From Bacteroidales bacterium UBA1756 (lineage in GTDB: Bacteria; Bacteroidota; Bacteroidia; Bacteroidales; WCHB1-69): a DNA stretch of 60,627 nt. A model generated the notes under the pieces. It was not told the origin of the DNA. It saw only the letters and a list, made by a program, of their open reading frames with translations, and searched no databases. The position numbers were made by a program, and so were the translations under genes. Shown piece after piece: positions 53,101 to 60,627 of the stretch. Where the stretch lies: the NCBI GenBank assembly GCA_002314795.1, contig DCHI01000054.1:1-60627 (forward strand), in the 5' to 3' direction. Positions within the stretch are counted from its first letter, which is position 1; the number at the start of each line of letters is the position of its first letter.

Positions 53101-56100
53101 AGCAGGAGTATTATTTCCGTAGCCTCTTGGATGGTACTCCATTTGGATAGTATATGGGACGGACGCACCTTCGTTGGGACCTTTCAAGCGTACCAGTCTT
53201 CCAGCGGCATCATACCCGTAGCTCATAGTGTTGCCGTTCAAGTCGGTAGTGGTAAGCGGTTTCCCGAAATGAGGATGGTAGGTGGCCGTGGAGGTGTAGC
53301 CGAGCGCATTGTGGACGGTCACGGGGTAGGTGTGCAGTTGTGTATCGTAAGTGTATCGGGTCCACATCCTGTCTGAAAGGGATTCGTAGGGGAGGCTCAT
53401 CCGCTCCACATTCCCGTACATGTCATAGTTATACTCAAACAGCTCGTAGCTGCTATTGTCGGAATAGCGCCGCAGGGAGGTCATGTCCCCGTATGTGTCG
53501 TATGTGCTTGAACGATGCTGCAGGGTTGCGCCGTGATAGTCCTTTACAACAATGTCTGTGGGAAGTGCAATCATATTCCGTTCCATCCCTGCCGCATACT
53601 GGATGTCGGCCACGAAGTATTCGTCCCTGTGCGAGGTGTCACCCCAGTTGATGTAACGGATGACGTTCCGGCGGCTGTCGTATTGTCGGGTAATTGCCGT
53701 GGTGATTTGTGGAGACTCCTGCCCTTCGTAGTAGTTCCTGAACTCAGCCTCAAACCCCGGGTATACCACGGAGGGGCAGTCGGCATCACCGACAGTGTCG
53801 CCTGTCACCATGTCAACCATGGTGGCGAAATAGAACGTCTCAACATATTTGTTCCCAGCAGCATCATACACGCAGTCGTATGTTTTCTTGCCCCTCTTGT
53901 TGAAGTGGCGGTTGTCGAAGCATTCCGCCGTGTATCTGTACACGGAGCCGTCGGGATTGTGCTGCCATGTGGTCACGGAGTCGTAGCCGTAACTGATGCG
54001 CTCGTAGCGGTTGTAGTACGGGTTGTGGTAGGAGAATGTCGTGCGGGCTGTATCGCCGCCAGCATGACTGAGGGAATCACTCACCACCGTTTCCGCAAGG
54101 TTCCACTGCCTTTGGGGGCTGTTGAAGGAGGCGGCGGAAAGTTCATAGTCAAGCTCCACCGTGCTCCCCGTGAAATTGGTGACCTTTTTCAGCAGGTTGG
54201 TCTTGCCCGAACGGTTGTACCAGACCTTCATCACATTCTCAGAGGGCGACATGACATAATCAGGACAGCCGTCACCATTGACATCCACAATCTGAACTCT
54301 GTCCTTGCTGAAAGAGCGGTTGACCGGGGAGGTCTGAACGCCTATGAAGAACTTGAAGGAGCCGAGAAAGGTGAAACCTGCCGTGACACCAATGTTAGCA
54401 GACTCGCTGTAGGAGGTGCTGTGGGAAATGAAATTGATTCCCGGTATGAATACACCCTGTGACCACTGACCGTTGCCGAGGTTGTATCTTACGTTAATGC
54501 CGGAACCTGTCTCTTCCACATAGTCAGGGAGTCCGTCACTGTTGAAATCGCAGAGCATTCCTGTGGTGTTGTTCTCCGAGTTGTTCACACCCAGTCCGCC
54601 GCTGATGCTGGCCTGTGCGATGTTGACAGCCCCGCCCAGTGTCATTCCCGAATTGTCACTTTCCCCGCTACGGATGCCAGGCAGGCGCCAATCCTCAAAA
54701 GGCAGGAAGCCATAGCCGACATTCAGTGCGGCCCTGCCTGCCGAATTGAGCTTGTCGGGAAGGCCGTCACCATTAATGTCCATGAAGGTGTAGGAGGTCT
54801 GGTCTGTGCCGCCGCCGTGACTGGCTCCGATACTGCCCTGCCCGTCAAAACTTATTTTCGCGCTCTTCTGGTTGTTGGACGACTGGCGCGTGGGCAGTGA
54901 GTAGCTTGCCCCGAAAGTACTTCCCTCTGACGAGGTGACGGAGGACGAGATTTTCTGCACATTGGCGTCAAGTGTCTGAACATCTCCGATTCCGCCCCAC
55001 GGGGTGCTGTACTGGACGTATGCCTCACCGACGAAGTCAGGATAACGGTCGCCGTTCAAGTCCATATAATCCGTCAGGATGGTGTTCTCTCCGTTGGATT
55101 CGGACAGCCCCACTGAGATGGGAACAATGGGGATGTCGAGTGAGAGGGAGTAGTTGCCCAGCTTGGAGCGGTTCTGCTTGCGGATGGTCTTCACCATGCC
55201 GTAAGTCGGGTCCGGCTGGGGAATCGGAGAATCATAGTCCTCCATATCGGCGGTCTCCTCCACCGTGGCATATTGGGGAAGGCGGGTGTTGGAGATGGTG
55301 GTGCGGTCGATGAACGTGATGTTGCCGTATCCATTCCAAGACTGGTGCCGGCAGTCGGGGAGCATCTCCACCCAGCAGGTGTTGGAGGCCAGCGGATTGA
55401 ACATATTATTGGCGCTGAATGAGTTCTCAAGATCATCCTGTGAGGTTGAGGCGTCTATAGAGGGGGTCTCATATATGGAGGCTGAATCTGTGACAGCAGT
55501 GGACTGCAGGTGGTCCGCATTGAGCAGCTCTATATGTATGGGTTCTGTGACGGGATAATCGTGGTTGTTGTAGGCGAACTGCCCCCATCCCCTGTACAAG
55601 GGGCCGAAGAGGATGTGTGCGATGGAGTCCACAGCCGTGTGCCTATAGTTGTCAATGGTGAGGTTCACGGAGGGGTAAACCGTCAGCGTGTCGCTGATGG
55701 GGTCAGTGATGGTGGTCCCAACAGGGTGGTAAATGTATGAGAACTCCACCTTTGGGGCAATTTCGATTTCCCCGTAGCTCACGCTGTCAGGGATGACTGC
55801 AATGAAGTGCATTTCGCAGGCCGAATCCACTGCAAGCCCTGAAAACAATTGCACACTATGATGCGGTCCCGGAAGAAGGAAGACCGTGTCCCCAAGAACA
55901 TTACGGTTGCTGTCAAGACAGAACAAAAGCACCGTGTCGCTGACATTACCGATACTCACATCGGCTGTCGCGGTCGCTGTGCCGTATGTGTGTGTCTTGT
56001 AGTAGTCCTTTCCGCAAACAAAGAAGTCCTCCTTCGAGTCGTAGATGTCCCCCCTCATACCGTACCTGTCACGGGCGGTGTCCGTATCGTAGATGATGCG

Positions 56101-58995
56101 CTGGTGCCACAGGGAGCGGTCAAAGGAGCGGTTCCCGCGCGACTGCTGGCGGAAGAACAGGATGTCGCCCTCCTGAAGCGCCAGCCTGAGGGAGATGCTG
56201 TCCTTGGTATAGACACTGTCGGGGACGGTCATGTCATACAGCTCCGCCGTATCGGCTGAATGGATCCTGTAAGACAGGGCGTGGTTTCCCCTGTTCCTCT
56301 GGATGGTGTATCTCACACCGTTGGCGTATTGGGACTGCCGCCTGTTGGCGCTGGTGTCCTCTATCAGCTGGAAGACGGACTGCAGTGTGGCCTCACCCGA
56401 CCTCGGGACAATCCATACCCTGACCGCGTCAAGATCTGGGTCAAGGATTTCCGGCTCGCAGCGGATGACCTTCCTGTAAAGGTAAAGCACAGAATGGGGC
56501 TCATCATAGTGATAATCGTACTCTCCAGTGTTGAGAAGGCTGTCATAGTAAGCGAAGTCAGGAGAATCGTCCTTCAGGTTACGGATGATGGTGTCAAGTA
56601 CCCAGTCAATCCCGCAGGCGATGCTGTCGCTCACCTCGCCGTCGAAGATGATGCCGCCGCAGGGCGTGGTGGAGTTCACCGTCACGCTCTCGGGATTTAC
56701 GTCTCCCGAATTTTCTGCCCGTATGGTGTAAAACGGCTTGAACTTGACAGAATCGCCGTTTTCCGTAACATTGAACAGCACGCCTGACTCTGTTATCAGG
56801 TCGGGAAGCCCGTCCGCATTGACATCGGCGAAATACACGCTGGTTGTGGAGGTCGTGGTAGGCCAAGAACCGCTCAACGAACATCCTGCCGAGGCCTGAA
56901 GTCCCCAAGTGATGGTGCGGCTGCTTTCCTTCAGAAAATCAGTAACACCGTCTATACGTTGTTTGGGACCATATGAGAAGTGTCCGTTGCTGCCGGGTAT
57001 CTGCCTGCAAAAGAACATTGTATCCTTGTTTTTGAAAACCTTGTCTGCGAGGCCGTCCCCGTCAAGGTCAATCAGGGTGAGCGCCCCTTCGGATTCGGAC
57101 TGGCTGTAGTCGAAATTCCCGCCCACTGAAATGGTGGAGAGGGCGACATTCCCGCCAAGGCCAACCCCCACGTTCCCGCCGAGGCTCCAGCTCCTGCCTT
57201 TGGTCGCGCCCAGTGCGGTGGCTTTCCCTTCATTATCATTGAACGCACTGGCAATGAAATTCGAGTGCACACCATCATCCTGCAAATGTATTTCCGTCAT
57301 AGGGGCGAACAGAGAATCCTGTTCGGGGGCGTCGAAGTAGTCGAAGTGGGTCAGAGTCCCGTTCCAGCCGTCGCTGCCTGTCAGTTCTGATATGGGATCG
57401 CCGCAACTGTAGCCTGTCTTCAGGTCTCCGTCCACCCTGACCACATCCGTCAGACGGGTCTTGTAGTTGCTCTGATAGCCGTTCTCATATCCGAAATAGT
57501 AGCTTCTGATGGTATCAGTCTCATAGGTGATGTGGACACTGCAAAGGGTTGAGGCGGTGACTTGCTTGAAGCCGTATTGCGCGTTGATGCTGATGTCAGG
57601 ACGCCCCTCATATCTTTCAAATAAAATCTTGTACTTCCCCGAATCAGTATCAAAATTGGTGTAACGGATTTCTTTCAAGTATATCTGTCTTCCATAGTTC
57701 GATGAGTTGGAAGGCATTCCCGTCCCGATCTCTACCTTATAGTTGTACAGCACTGTGTTCTTGTGCGGGTCGCTTATTTCCGTCAGAGCCCAGTAGGCAA
57801 TGTTACCCGAATTGTCACGCAGCACACTGTTGTTGTCAACACCCTCGCCGTTATGGCTTTTGCCATAATAGTAGGTGATGCCGTTGCGGTCAACTGCCTC
57901 CCACCAGTAGTTCTGCGGTGTGGAGCCGTGTCGGATGATGCTGTCAAAAGCCTCGTCCGTTCTCGGATAAAAGCGGGTGTCGGAGGTTCGTTGCCGCCAT
58001 TGGTTTGTCCTGTGCGGCATGGGAAGATGGTTGCCCGCCGCGTCCTTCTCAACGAGCTGTTCCCCTCCATACACGTACACTTCACTTTCTTTCTGGTAGT
58101 CGTATCTCGGCACGCCCCAGCGGGTCTCCACGGTGATGGAGGGGACGGAGATGTCCCAACCCACACCAAGCCAGCCGTTGCCGCCGCCGCTGCTGTAGGT
58201 CAGGGCGAGGTTGGGCTGCATTCCCTGCCGCCCCGCCGGAATCTCCAGCTGGTAGCTCAGGTTGGCGGTGCCGCTGTTGTTGGCAGTCGGCGCCTGTATC
58301 AGCTGCAAGCCCTCCAGCGGGTTGGCCGCTTCCAGCTCCTTGATGCTGGTCGGCGTGAAGGCCGATGTTTCCGGCATCTCAGGCGTCTTGATGACGGCGT
58401 TGATGAAGTCGGTGAAATGGTTCACCTTGGAATAGACCAGCGCATCCGCTGTGCACACGGAGTCACGTTCGATGGCCATCCACCGCCCGCTGCGCACGTC
58501 GTAGTAGTAGGTCACGATGTCGTCGGGTGTGAACCCTGCGGGCAGCAGTGTGGAGTCGTAGGGCAGCACGATGGAGATGTCTCCGTTGAACACCATCCCG
58601 TCGGGCAGCATGCGGTAGCCCGCCGCGTAGTCGGTCACGTTCACCATACCCTGGTCAAGCGGCGGGAGCGTTGCCGCCGTTAGCTCGGTCACGGAAAGCT
58701 CCGCTGGGAACGGGCGTGTGCCCTCGTCCCCCATAAGCCGCACTTTTCCGATAGTGTAGCTGAAGGCGGGCGTGAGGCTGACGGGCAGGGAGGTGTCCCC
58801 CACAGACTTAGGGGTGGGGGTGATGGTGGGTCTGGTCTCGTCAGGACACAGGCCGCCCGTCACAGGCGCGACGCTGTAGCCGCTTGCGAATGAGTATGTG
58901 CCGCCTGAAGTGTGGGAGGCGGGCTGGTAGGTGGCAATGGCTGCAGCCAAGAAAACGCCGACTGCAAGGAGCGTGAGAAAGTGAAAGTTTTTTAT
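50134..58995 (-). CDS. Giant SpvB/RHS-repeat polymorphic toxin-like protein (~2953 aa)
   Basis: Layout: signal peptide (KNFHFLTLLAVGVFLAAA) reached only if translation starts at ATA 58993-58995; the first conventional codon is TTG at 58950. An N-terminal beta-rich region (~15-210; VFNGDISIVLPYDSTLLPAG) precedes the SpvB domain (from ~215; LEIPAGRQGMQPNLALTYSS, GWLGVGWDISVPSITVETRW). Next come at least six FG-GAP/VCBS-like calcium motifs (DLDGDGLAD, DVNADGLPD, DLNGDRYPD, DINGDGLPD, DFNSDGLPD, DVNGDGCPD), many YD-type RHS repeats (YDAAGRLVRL, YDMLGRMVQR), and the RHS core (FSGKERDEETGFSYFGSRYY) ending in VIDPSG. The last ~197 aa form a separate AT-rich tip with GHAALLI and NNCIQAV, resembling a papain-like Cys/His fold. 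Probably an exported contact-dependent or secreted toxin shell. Confidence 0.85.
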   Translation of the reverse strand: MKNFHFLTLLAVGVFLAAAIATYQPASHTSGGTYSFASGYSVAPVTGGLCPDETRPTITPTPKSVGDTSLPVSLTPAFSYTIGKVRLMGDEGTRPFPAELSVTELTAATLPPLDQGMVNVTDYAAGYRMLPDGMVFNGDISIVLPYDSTLLPAGFTPDDIVTYYYDVRSGRWMAIERDSVCTADALVYSKVNHFTDFINAVIKTPEMPETSAFTPTSIKELEAANPLEGLQLIQAPTANNSGTANLSYQLEIPAGRQGMQPNLALTYSSGGGNGWLGVGWDISVPSITVETRWGVPRYDYQKESEVYVYGGEQLVEKDAAGNHLPMPHRTNQWRQRTSDTRFYPRTDEAFDSIIRHGSTPQNYWWEAVDRNGITYYYGKSHNGEGVDNNSVLRDNSGNIAYWALTEISDPHKNTVLYNYKVEIGTGMPSNSSNYGRQIYLKEIRYTNFDTDSGKYKILFERYEGRPDISINAQYGFKQVTASTLCSVHITYETDTIRSYYFGYENGYQSNYKTRLTDVVRVDGDLKTGYSCGDPISELTGSDGWNGTLTHFDYFDAPEQDSLFAPMTEIHLQDDGVHSNFIASAFNDNEGKATALGATKGRSWSLGGNVGVGLGGNVALSTISVGGNFDYSQSESEGALTLIDLDGDGLADKVFKNKDTMFFCRQIPGSNGHFSYGPKQRIDGVTDFLKESSRTITWGLQASAGCSLSGSWPTTTSTTSVYFADVNADGLPDLITESGVLFNVTENGDSVKFKPFYTIRAENSGDVNPESVTVNSTTPCGGIIFDGEVSDSIACGIDWVLDTIIRNLKDDSPDFAYYDSLLNTGEYDYHYDEPHSVLYLYRKVIRCEPEILDPDLDAVRVWIVPRSGEATLQSVFQLIEDTSANRRQSQYANGVRYTIQRNRGNHALSYRIHSADTAELYDMTVPDSVYTKDSISLRLALQEGDILFFRQQSRGNRSFDRSLWHQRIIYDTDTARDRYGMRGDIYDSKEDFFVCGKDYYKTHTYGTATATADVSIGNVSDTVLLFCLDSNRNVLGDTVFLLPGPHHSVQLFSGLAVDSACEMHFIAVIPDSVSYGEIEIAPKVEFSYIYHPVGTTITDPISDTLTVYPSVNLTIDNYRHTAVDSIAHILFGPLYRGWGQFAYNNHDYPVTEPIHIELLNADHLQSTAVTDSASIYETPSIDASTSQDDLENSFSANNMFNPLASNTCWVEMLPDCRHQSWNGYGNITFIDRTTISNTRLPQYATVEETADMEDYDSPIPQPDPTYGMVKTIRKQNRSKLGNYSLSLDIPIVPISVGLSESNGENTILTDYMDLNGDRYPDFVGEAYVQYSTPWGGIGDVQTLDANVQKISSSVTSSEGSTFGASYSLPTRQSSNNQKSAKISFDGQGSIGASHGGGTDQTSYTFMDINGDGLPDKLNSAGRAALNVGYGFLPFEDWRLPGIRSGESDNSGMTLGGAVNIAQASISGGLGVNNSENNTTGMLCDFNSDGLPDYVEETGSGINVRYNLGNGQWSQGVFIPGINFISHSTSYSESANIGVTAGFTFLGSFKFFIGVQTSPVNRSFSKDRVQIVDVNGDGCPDYVMSPSENVMKVWYNRSGKTNLLKKVTNFTGSTVELDYELSAASFNSPQRQWNLAETVVSDSLSHAGGDTARTTFSYHNPYYNRYERISYGYDSVTTWQHNPDGSVYRYTAECFDNRHFNKRGKKTYDCVYDAAGNKYVETFYFATMVDMVTGDTVGDADCPSVVYPGFEAEFRNYYEGQESPQITTAITRQYDSRRNVIRYINWGDTSHRDEYFVADIQYAAGMERNMIALPTDIVVKDYHGATLQHRSSTYDTYGDMTSLRRYSDNSSYELFEYNYDMYGNVERMSLPYESLSDRMWTRYTYDTQLHTYPVTVHNALGYTSTATYHPHFGKPLTTTDLNGNTMSYGYDAAGRLVRLKGPNEGASVPYTIQMEYHPRGYGNNTPAPTYSYAVTSHYDIQHDTDLIQTIIYCDGLGRLLQTKKDAEVEDIPKHIVSGKVVYDCFGRTVAQYHPVVEPLENMGYNPNYVPYTLTSTTYDVLDRPLKVVLPTLDSTRTSYGFGTHSGRTYFSTTTTDPNGIAVSTLTGTRKQQVKAIAPHGAVTTFIYDPLGQLLQSTDPCGYSTTYTYDMLGRMVQRVHPDAGTDTYLYDGAGNMVKHTTQVLANANKTVNYYYSYNRLDSIIYPINPQNNVRYTYGDSTAGNNQRGRIALLEDASGFRAYKYGKLGEVTEEHRTFVLPNETYRYSFKTSFVYDSWNRVQTITYPDGEVVHYRYNTGGMLDTVYGTKLVSGISPKGGIGGGGIVGPIIPDPIPSTTYTYYYINHTTYNEFELKSGQWYGNGTRTQYTYDTLQRLKTLRLWNVGDTLLQDIGYTYDGVGNITNIHNAANAVSSLGGQYTYTYTYDSLYRLTTGRVSSIDRSNVLSTSYTSDGRILIRTSTTQVGTGLPGISQSIYSYNSTTQPHTLSEVGNFMNGVTYKWDANGNMTQQGNNIYFQWDEENRLKGVTKPALGSCYFYDASGERYYKNYGERIFMLVNGSFYMKIPYYQNPVLYASPYMVVTPNGYTKHYFVENERFASRIGDGNITGLNSHATSNAALVAKQAVVDFYTPDSIPPGQFYNFRTLPAHWSSRHTTYWQHSDHLGSASWVTDTAGHGYEHFQYNAWGGPFITQRITGGDYQSRYTFSGKERDEETGFSYFGSRYYNSNLSIWLSVDPMSDKYPSLSPYVYCANNPVRVIDPSGDSCAVLLAGNSVGGMGHAALLIQGKDNRWYLYSKNGDDKSSSGSSSGTGDDIGYAGKDNKGWGSVKEFLNSHQENTVNHDGEGGTYYTEAYVLPTTAKQDDMIRNQMKQKLGEQYHFTSNNCIQAVVSALNSANVKTKSDSQEPQFTKLGQIVVQSDPVYMFVKHMSNTAIPITIYNEIKKANPQGKTIKPSKPW

Positions 58996-59043
58996 GGTGT
59001 TATGGTTTTAGTTGATTGAATGTGAATCACATATTAATGAAAT

Positions 59044-60564
59044 TTACTGTACAAGCATTTTGACGAAGTTGCGTTCCGCATTGCTGACAATCTCAATGAG
59101 GTACTGCCCCTTCGCGGTGAGCGTCCCCTCGATGCGGTGCATGGTGTCGCCGCCCCGCTGGTAGGTGCGCACCGTCCTGCCGTCGGCGGTATAGACGTGT
59201 ACGGTGAGCGGTGTGGCTTCTGGGTACTGCGCCTCCAGCACGAAATGTCCGCTGTTGGGGTTCGGGTAGAGGGCGTATTGCCCGTTGGAACCGTTGCCAG
59301 CCGCACCGTTGTCCCCGCCGTTCTCCGACACTGCGCCACGCTCCCCGATCTGTGAGAAATCAAGGATGTCAAGTGCGGCAAAGCAGAAACGGTCGCAGCC
59401 GCTGCCGTCCGTGTCCCAGTAGATGTCGCTGAAGGTGAGCGTTCTGTCGGCAGTGTCAATCTCTGCCGGAGTGAAAATCTCCAGGTCAGAGTAGCGGTAC
59501 TCGCCCGAGCCGCTGCGGTCAACCAGCAGGGCATAGCGGTGCAGGCTGTCAGCCCACTGCGAGGCGATAACTCTCATAGTGAAAGGCTTTTGTGGGATGC
59601 CCGTCCCCGTCACCTTGGCGACCCCGTCACCGTAGCGGTTCAGGGTCTGGTCGTCCTCCAAGTAGAGTTCCGATGCGGTGCTGAAGGCGGATTCTGCGCT
59701 GCCCACCATCAGGAACTCCCTGTCGGCAAGGGTGCTGCCGTGCAGAATATTGTCCGCCGCGATGCTGTCAAGACCGATGGTAAGCAGCCCGTCGGCGGTG
59801 CGGCTCTGCCGCTGGTGGAGCCCGAAGCGGTCGTCACGGCCGATGCCGATGACGCTTCCCGAGAACTGCCCTAAAGAGTCGAGCGGCCACGTCACCGTGC
59901 CGTCAGACGAGAGGTAGGAGGTCTCACGCAGCGTGACCCCGTACTTCACGGCCAGATAGCTGCACCACTGGTAGAGGGCGGTGTCGGAGAACTCTTCACC
60001 GCAGGGCAGCACGACCAGCTCCGCCACCATCCCGGTGAAAGCGGAGGAGTCGGTGGCACCAACCATGCCGCTGCAATGAAGCGTGTCGGCCATCCTGCGC
60101 CTGCGCCACAGCTGCGTGAGGCTGTTGACGACGGTGCAGCGGCTGTTCTCGTCACCATACAATATTGTGCTGTTGCTGTTCACGATCCGTCGCGTGGTCA
60201 GGGCGAGGGTGTGGGCGCTGTCGGCTTGGAACGACCACAGCGGCATTTCCTCGCGCATCGCCGTGTCGGCCTGATAGGCGATGATGACGCTGTTCGCCTC
60301 CTCAGTCACCTCAAGTGGAGGGACGGAGAGCGCGGTGCCGTCGAAGCGGAAGGCGGGGTTGAAGTTCAGCAGCGTGTCGGCACTTTTGACCGAGTCGGTG
60401 GTGAAGGCGGCGTCATAGCCGTTGCCGGAGATGTCACGCCACACTGGGGTGTCGGTTCCTGTGCTGTCGGCACGGAGCCAGATGACGGGTTGGGAGACTT
60501 GCGCCACGGAGACAGCGCAGTACAAAAATGAAAATACGAATAAGGCAATGATTTTTTGTTTCAT
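59044..60564 (-). CDS. Secreted LamG-like/DUF8202 protein with T9SS type A sorting domain
   Basis: 506 aa. Signal peptide ends near residue 21 (CAVSVAQ). Residues ~25-215 are a concanavalin A/LamG-like domain (VIWLRADSTGTDTPVWRDIS, SGNGYDAAF). Residues ~225-400 contain VIGIGRDDRFGLHQRQSRTA, the DUF8202-type element that often follows LamG in Bacteroidota. The end (~430-506) is a type A T9SS domain: LYPNPNSGHFVLEAQ, VHVYTADGRTVRTY and GQYLIEIVSNAERNFVKMLV. First gene of the operon with the SpvB/RHS gene 48 bp downstream; it may help expose or anchor that protein, but this is inference. Confidence 0.85.
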   Translation of the reverse strand: MKQKIIALFVFSFLYCAVSVAQVSQPVIWLRADSTGTDTPVWRDISGNGYDAAFTTDSVKSADTLLNFNPAFRFDGTALSVPPLEVTEEANSVIIAYQADTAMREEMPLWSFQADSAHTLALTTRRIVNSNSTILYGDENSRCTVVNSLTQLWRRRRMADTLHCSGMVGATDSSAFTGMVAELVVLPCGEEFSDTALYQWCSYLAVKYGVTLRETSYLSSDGTVTWPLDSLGQFSGSVIGIGRDDRFGLHQRQSRTADGLLTIGLDSIAADNILHGSTLADREFLMVGSAESAFSTASELYLEDDQTLNRYGDGVAKVTGTGIPQKPFTMRVIASQWADSLHRYALLVDRSGSGEYRYSDLEIFTPAEIDTADRTLTFSDIYWDTDGSGCDRFCFAALDILDFSQIGERGAVSENGGDNGAAGNGSNGQYALYPNPNSGHFVLEAQYPEATPLTVHVYTADGRTVRTYQRGGDTMHRIEGTLTAKGQYLIEIVSNAERNFVKMLVQ

Positions 60565-60597
60565 AGCGTTTGGGATTTAGGGTTAAAAATTTCGCTG

Positions 60598-60605
60598 CAA
60601 ATTTA
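60598..60605 (-). promoter_or_regulatory. Promoter -7 box (TAAATTTG) of the T9SS/SpvB operon
   Basis: TAnnTTTG match on the minus strand, 34 bp upstream of the ATG at 60564. Confidence 0.6.
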
Positions 60606-60627
60606 ATTATTCAAGTTTCGCAAGCTC

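Noticed and set aside
50664..58683. Long plus-strand frames opposite the SpvB/RHS gene (e.g. 53515-54462, 57763-58683)
   Set aside because: GC-rich antisense shadows with no recognisable protein features, while the minus-strand frame is full of known domains.

Overview
The window comes from a Bacteroidota (Bacteroidales-type) genome. Three things show this: near-perfect TAnnTTTG promoter boxes ahead of many genes and both tRNAs, type IX secretion (T9SS) sorting domains of types A and B, and lineage-typical proteins (FISUMP domains, choice-of-anchor Q units, an IgGFc-binding-like module, SpvB/RHS). tRNA genes lack an encoded CCA. Housekeeping genes are moderately AT-rich. The two giant surface-protein loci at the ends are more GC-rich.

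Left arm (1-15112, minus strand). A four-gene operon starts at a promoter near 15150. It encodes three exported proteins that share a beta-helix-like N-terminus followed by one or two FISUMP domains, then a 3272-residue repeat protein with a type B (gliding-motility-type) C-terminal sorting domain. The last two genes overlap by ATGA. The extreme left edge holds the 3' end of a RhuM-like gene on the plus strand. A decayed IS4-type transposase lies upstream of the operon at about 15434-15700.

Centre (15720-47889). Housekeeping and envelope genes. Minus strand: FKBP isomerase, BtuF-like lipoprotein, PagL-like lipid A deacylase and a hypothetical exported protein as one unit; LolA; YidC followed by a MutS-like ATPase; NfeD; PyrG; a T9SS type A secreted protein; RluA-type pseudouridine synthase, RlmI and RecO. 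Plus strand: tRNA-Leu(CAA), a YfcC-family transporter with an outer-membrane protein, an outer-membrane protein with a helix-hairpin-helix partner, a DciA-like protein, an OmpA/TPR lipoprotein, a beta-barrel with an FAH-fold hydrolase, a frameshifted DUF4143 ATPase, a nucleoside permease with uracil-DNA glycosylase, a second ATPase with a DUF2461 protein and a polysaccharide flippase.

Right arm (47991-60605). tRNA-Ser(CGA) is followed at once by a 122-bp nested inverted repeat and a 5'-only fragment of a phage tail tape-measure gene. Beyond it, on the minus strand, an operon encodes a T9SS type A protein, a ~2950-residue SpvB/RHS protein with an AT-rich toxin-like tip, and an overlapping small membrane-anchored protein that is the best candidate for its immunity protein.

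Most interesting points: the SpvB/RHS toxin-immunity candidate and its apparent ATA start codon; the cloverleaf-like palindrome that abuts both tRNA-Ser and the tape-measure break; the FISUMP/giant-repeat T9SS operon; and direct repeats placed between promoter and start codon of both ATPase genes, which look like operators.
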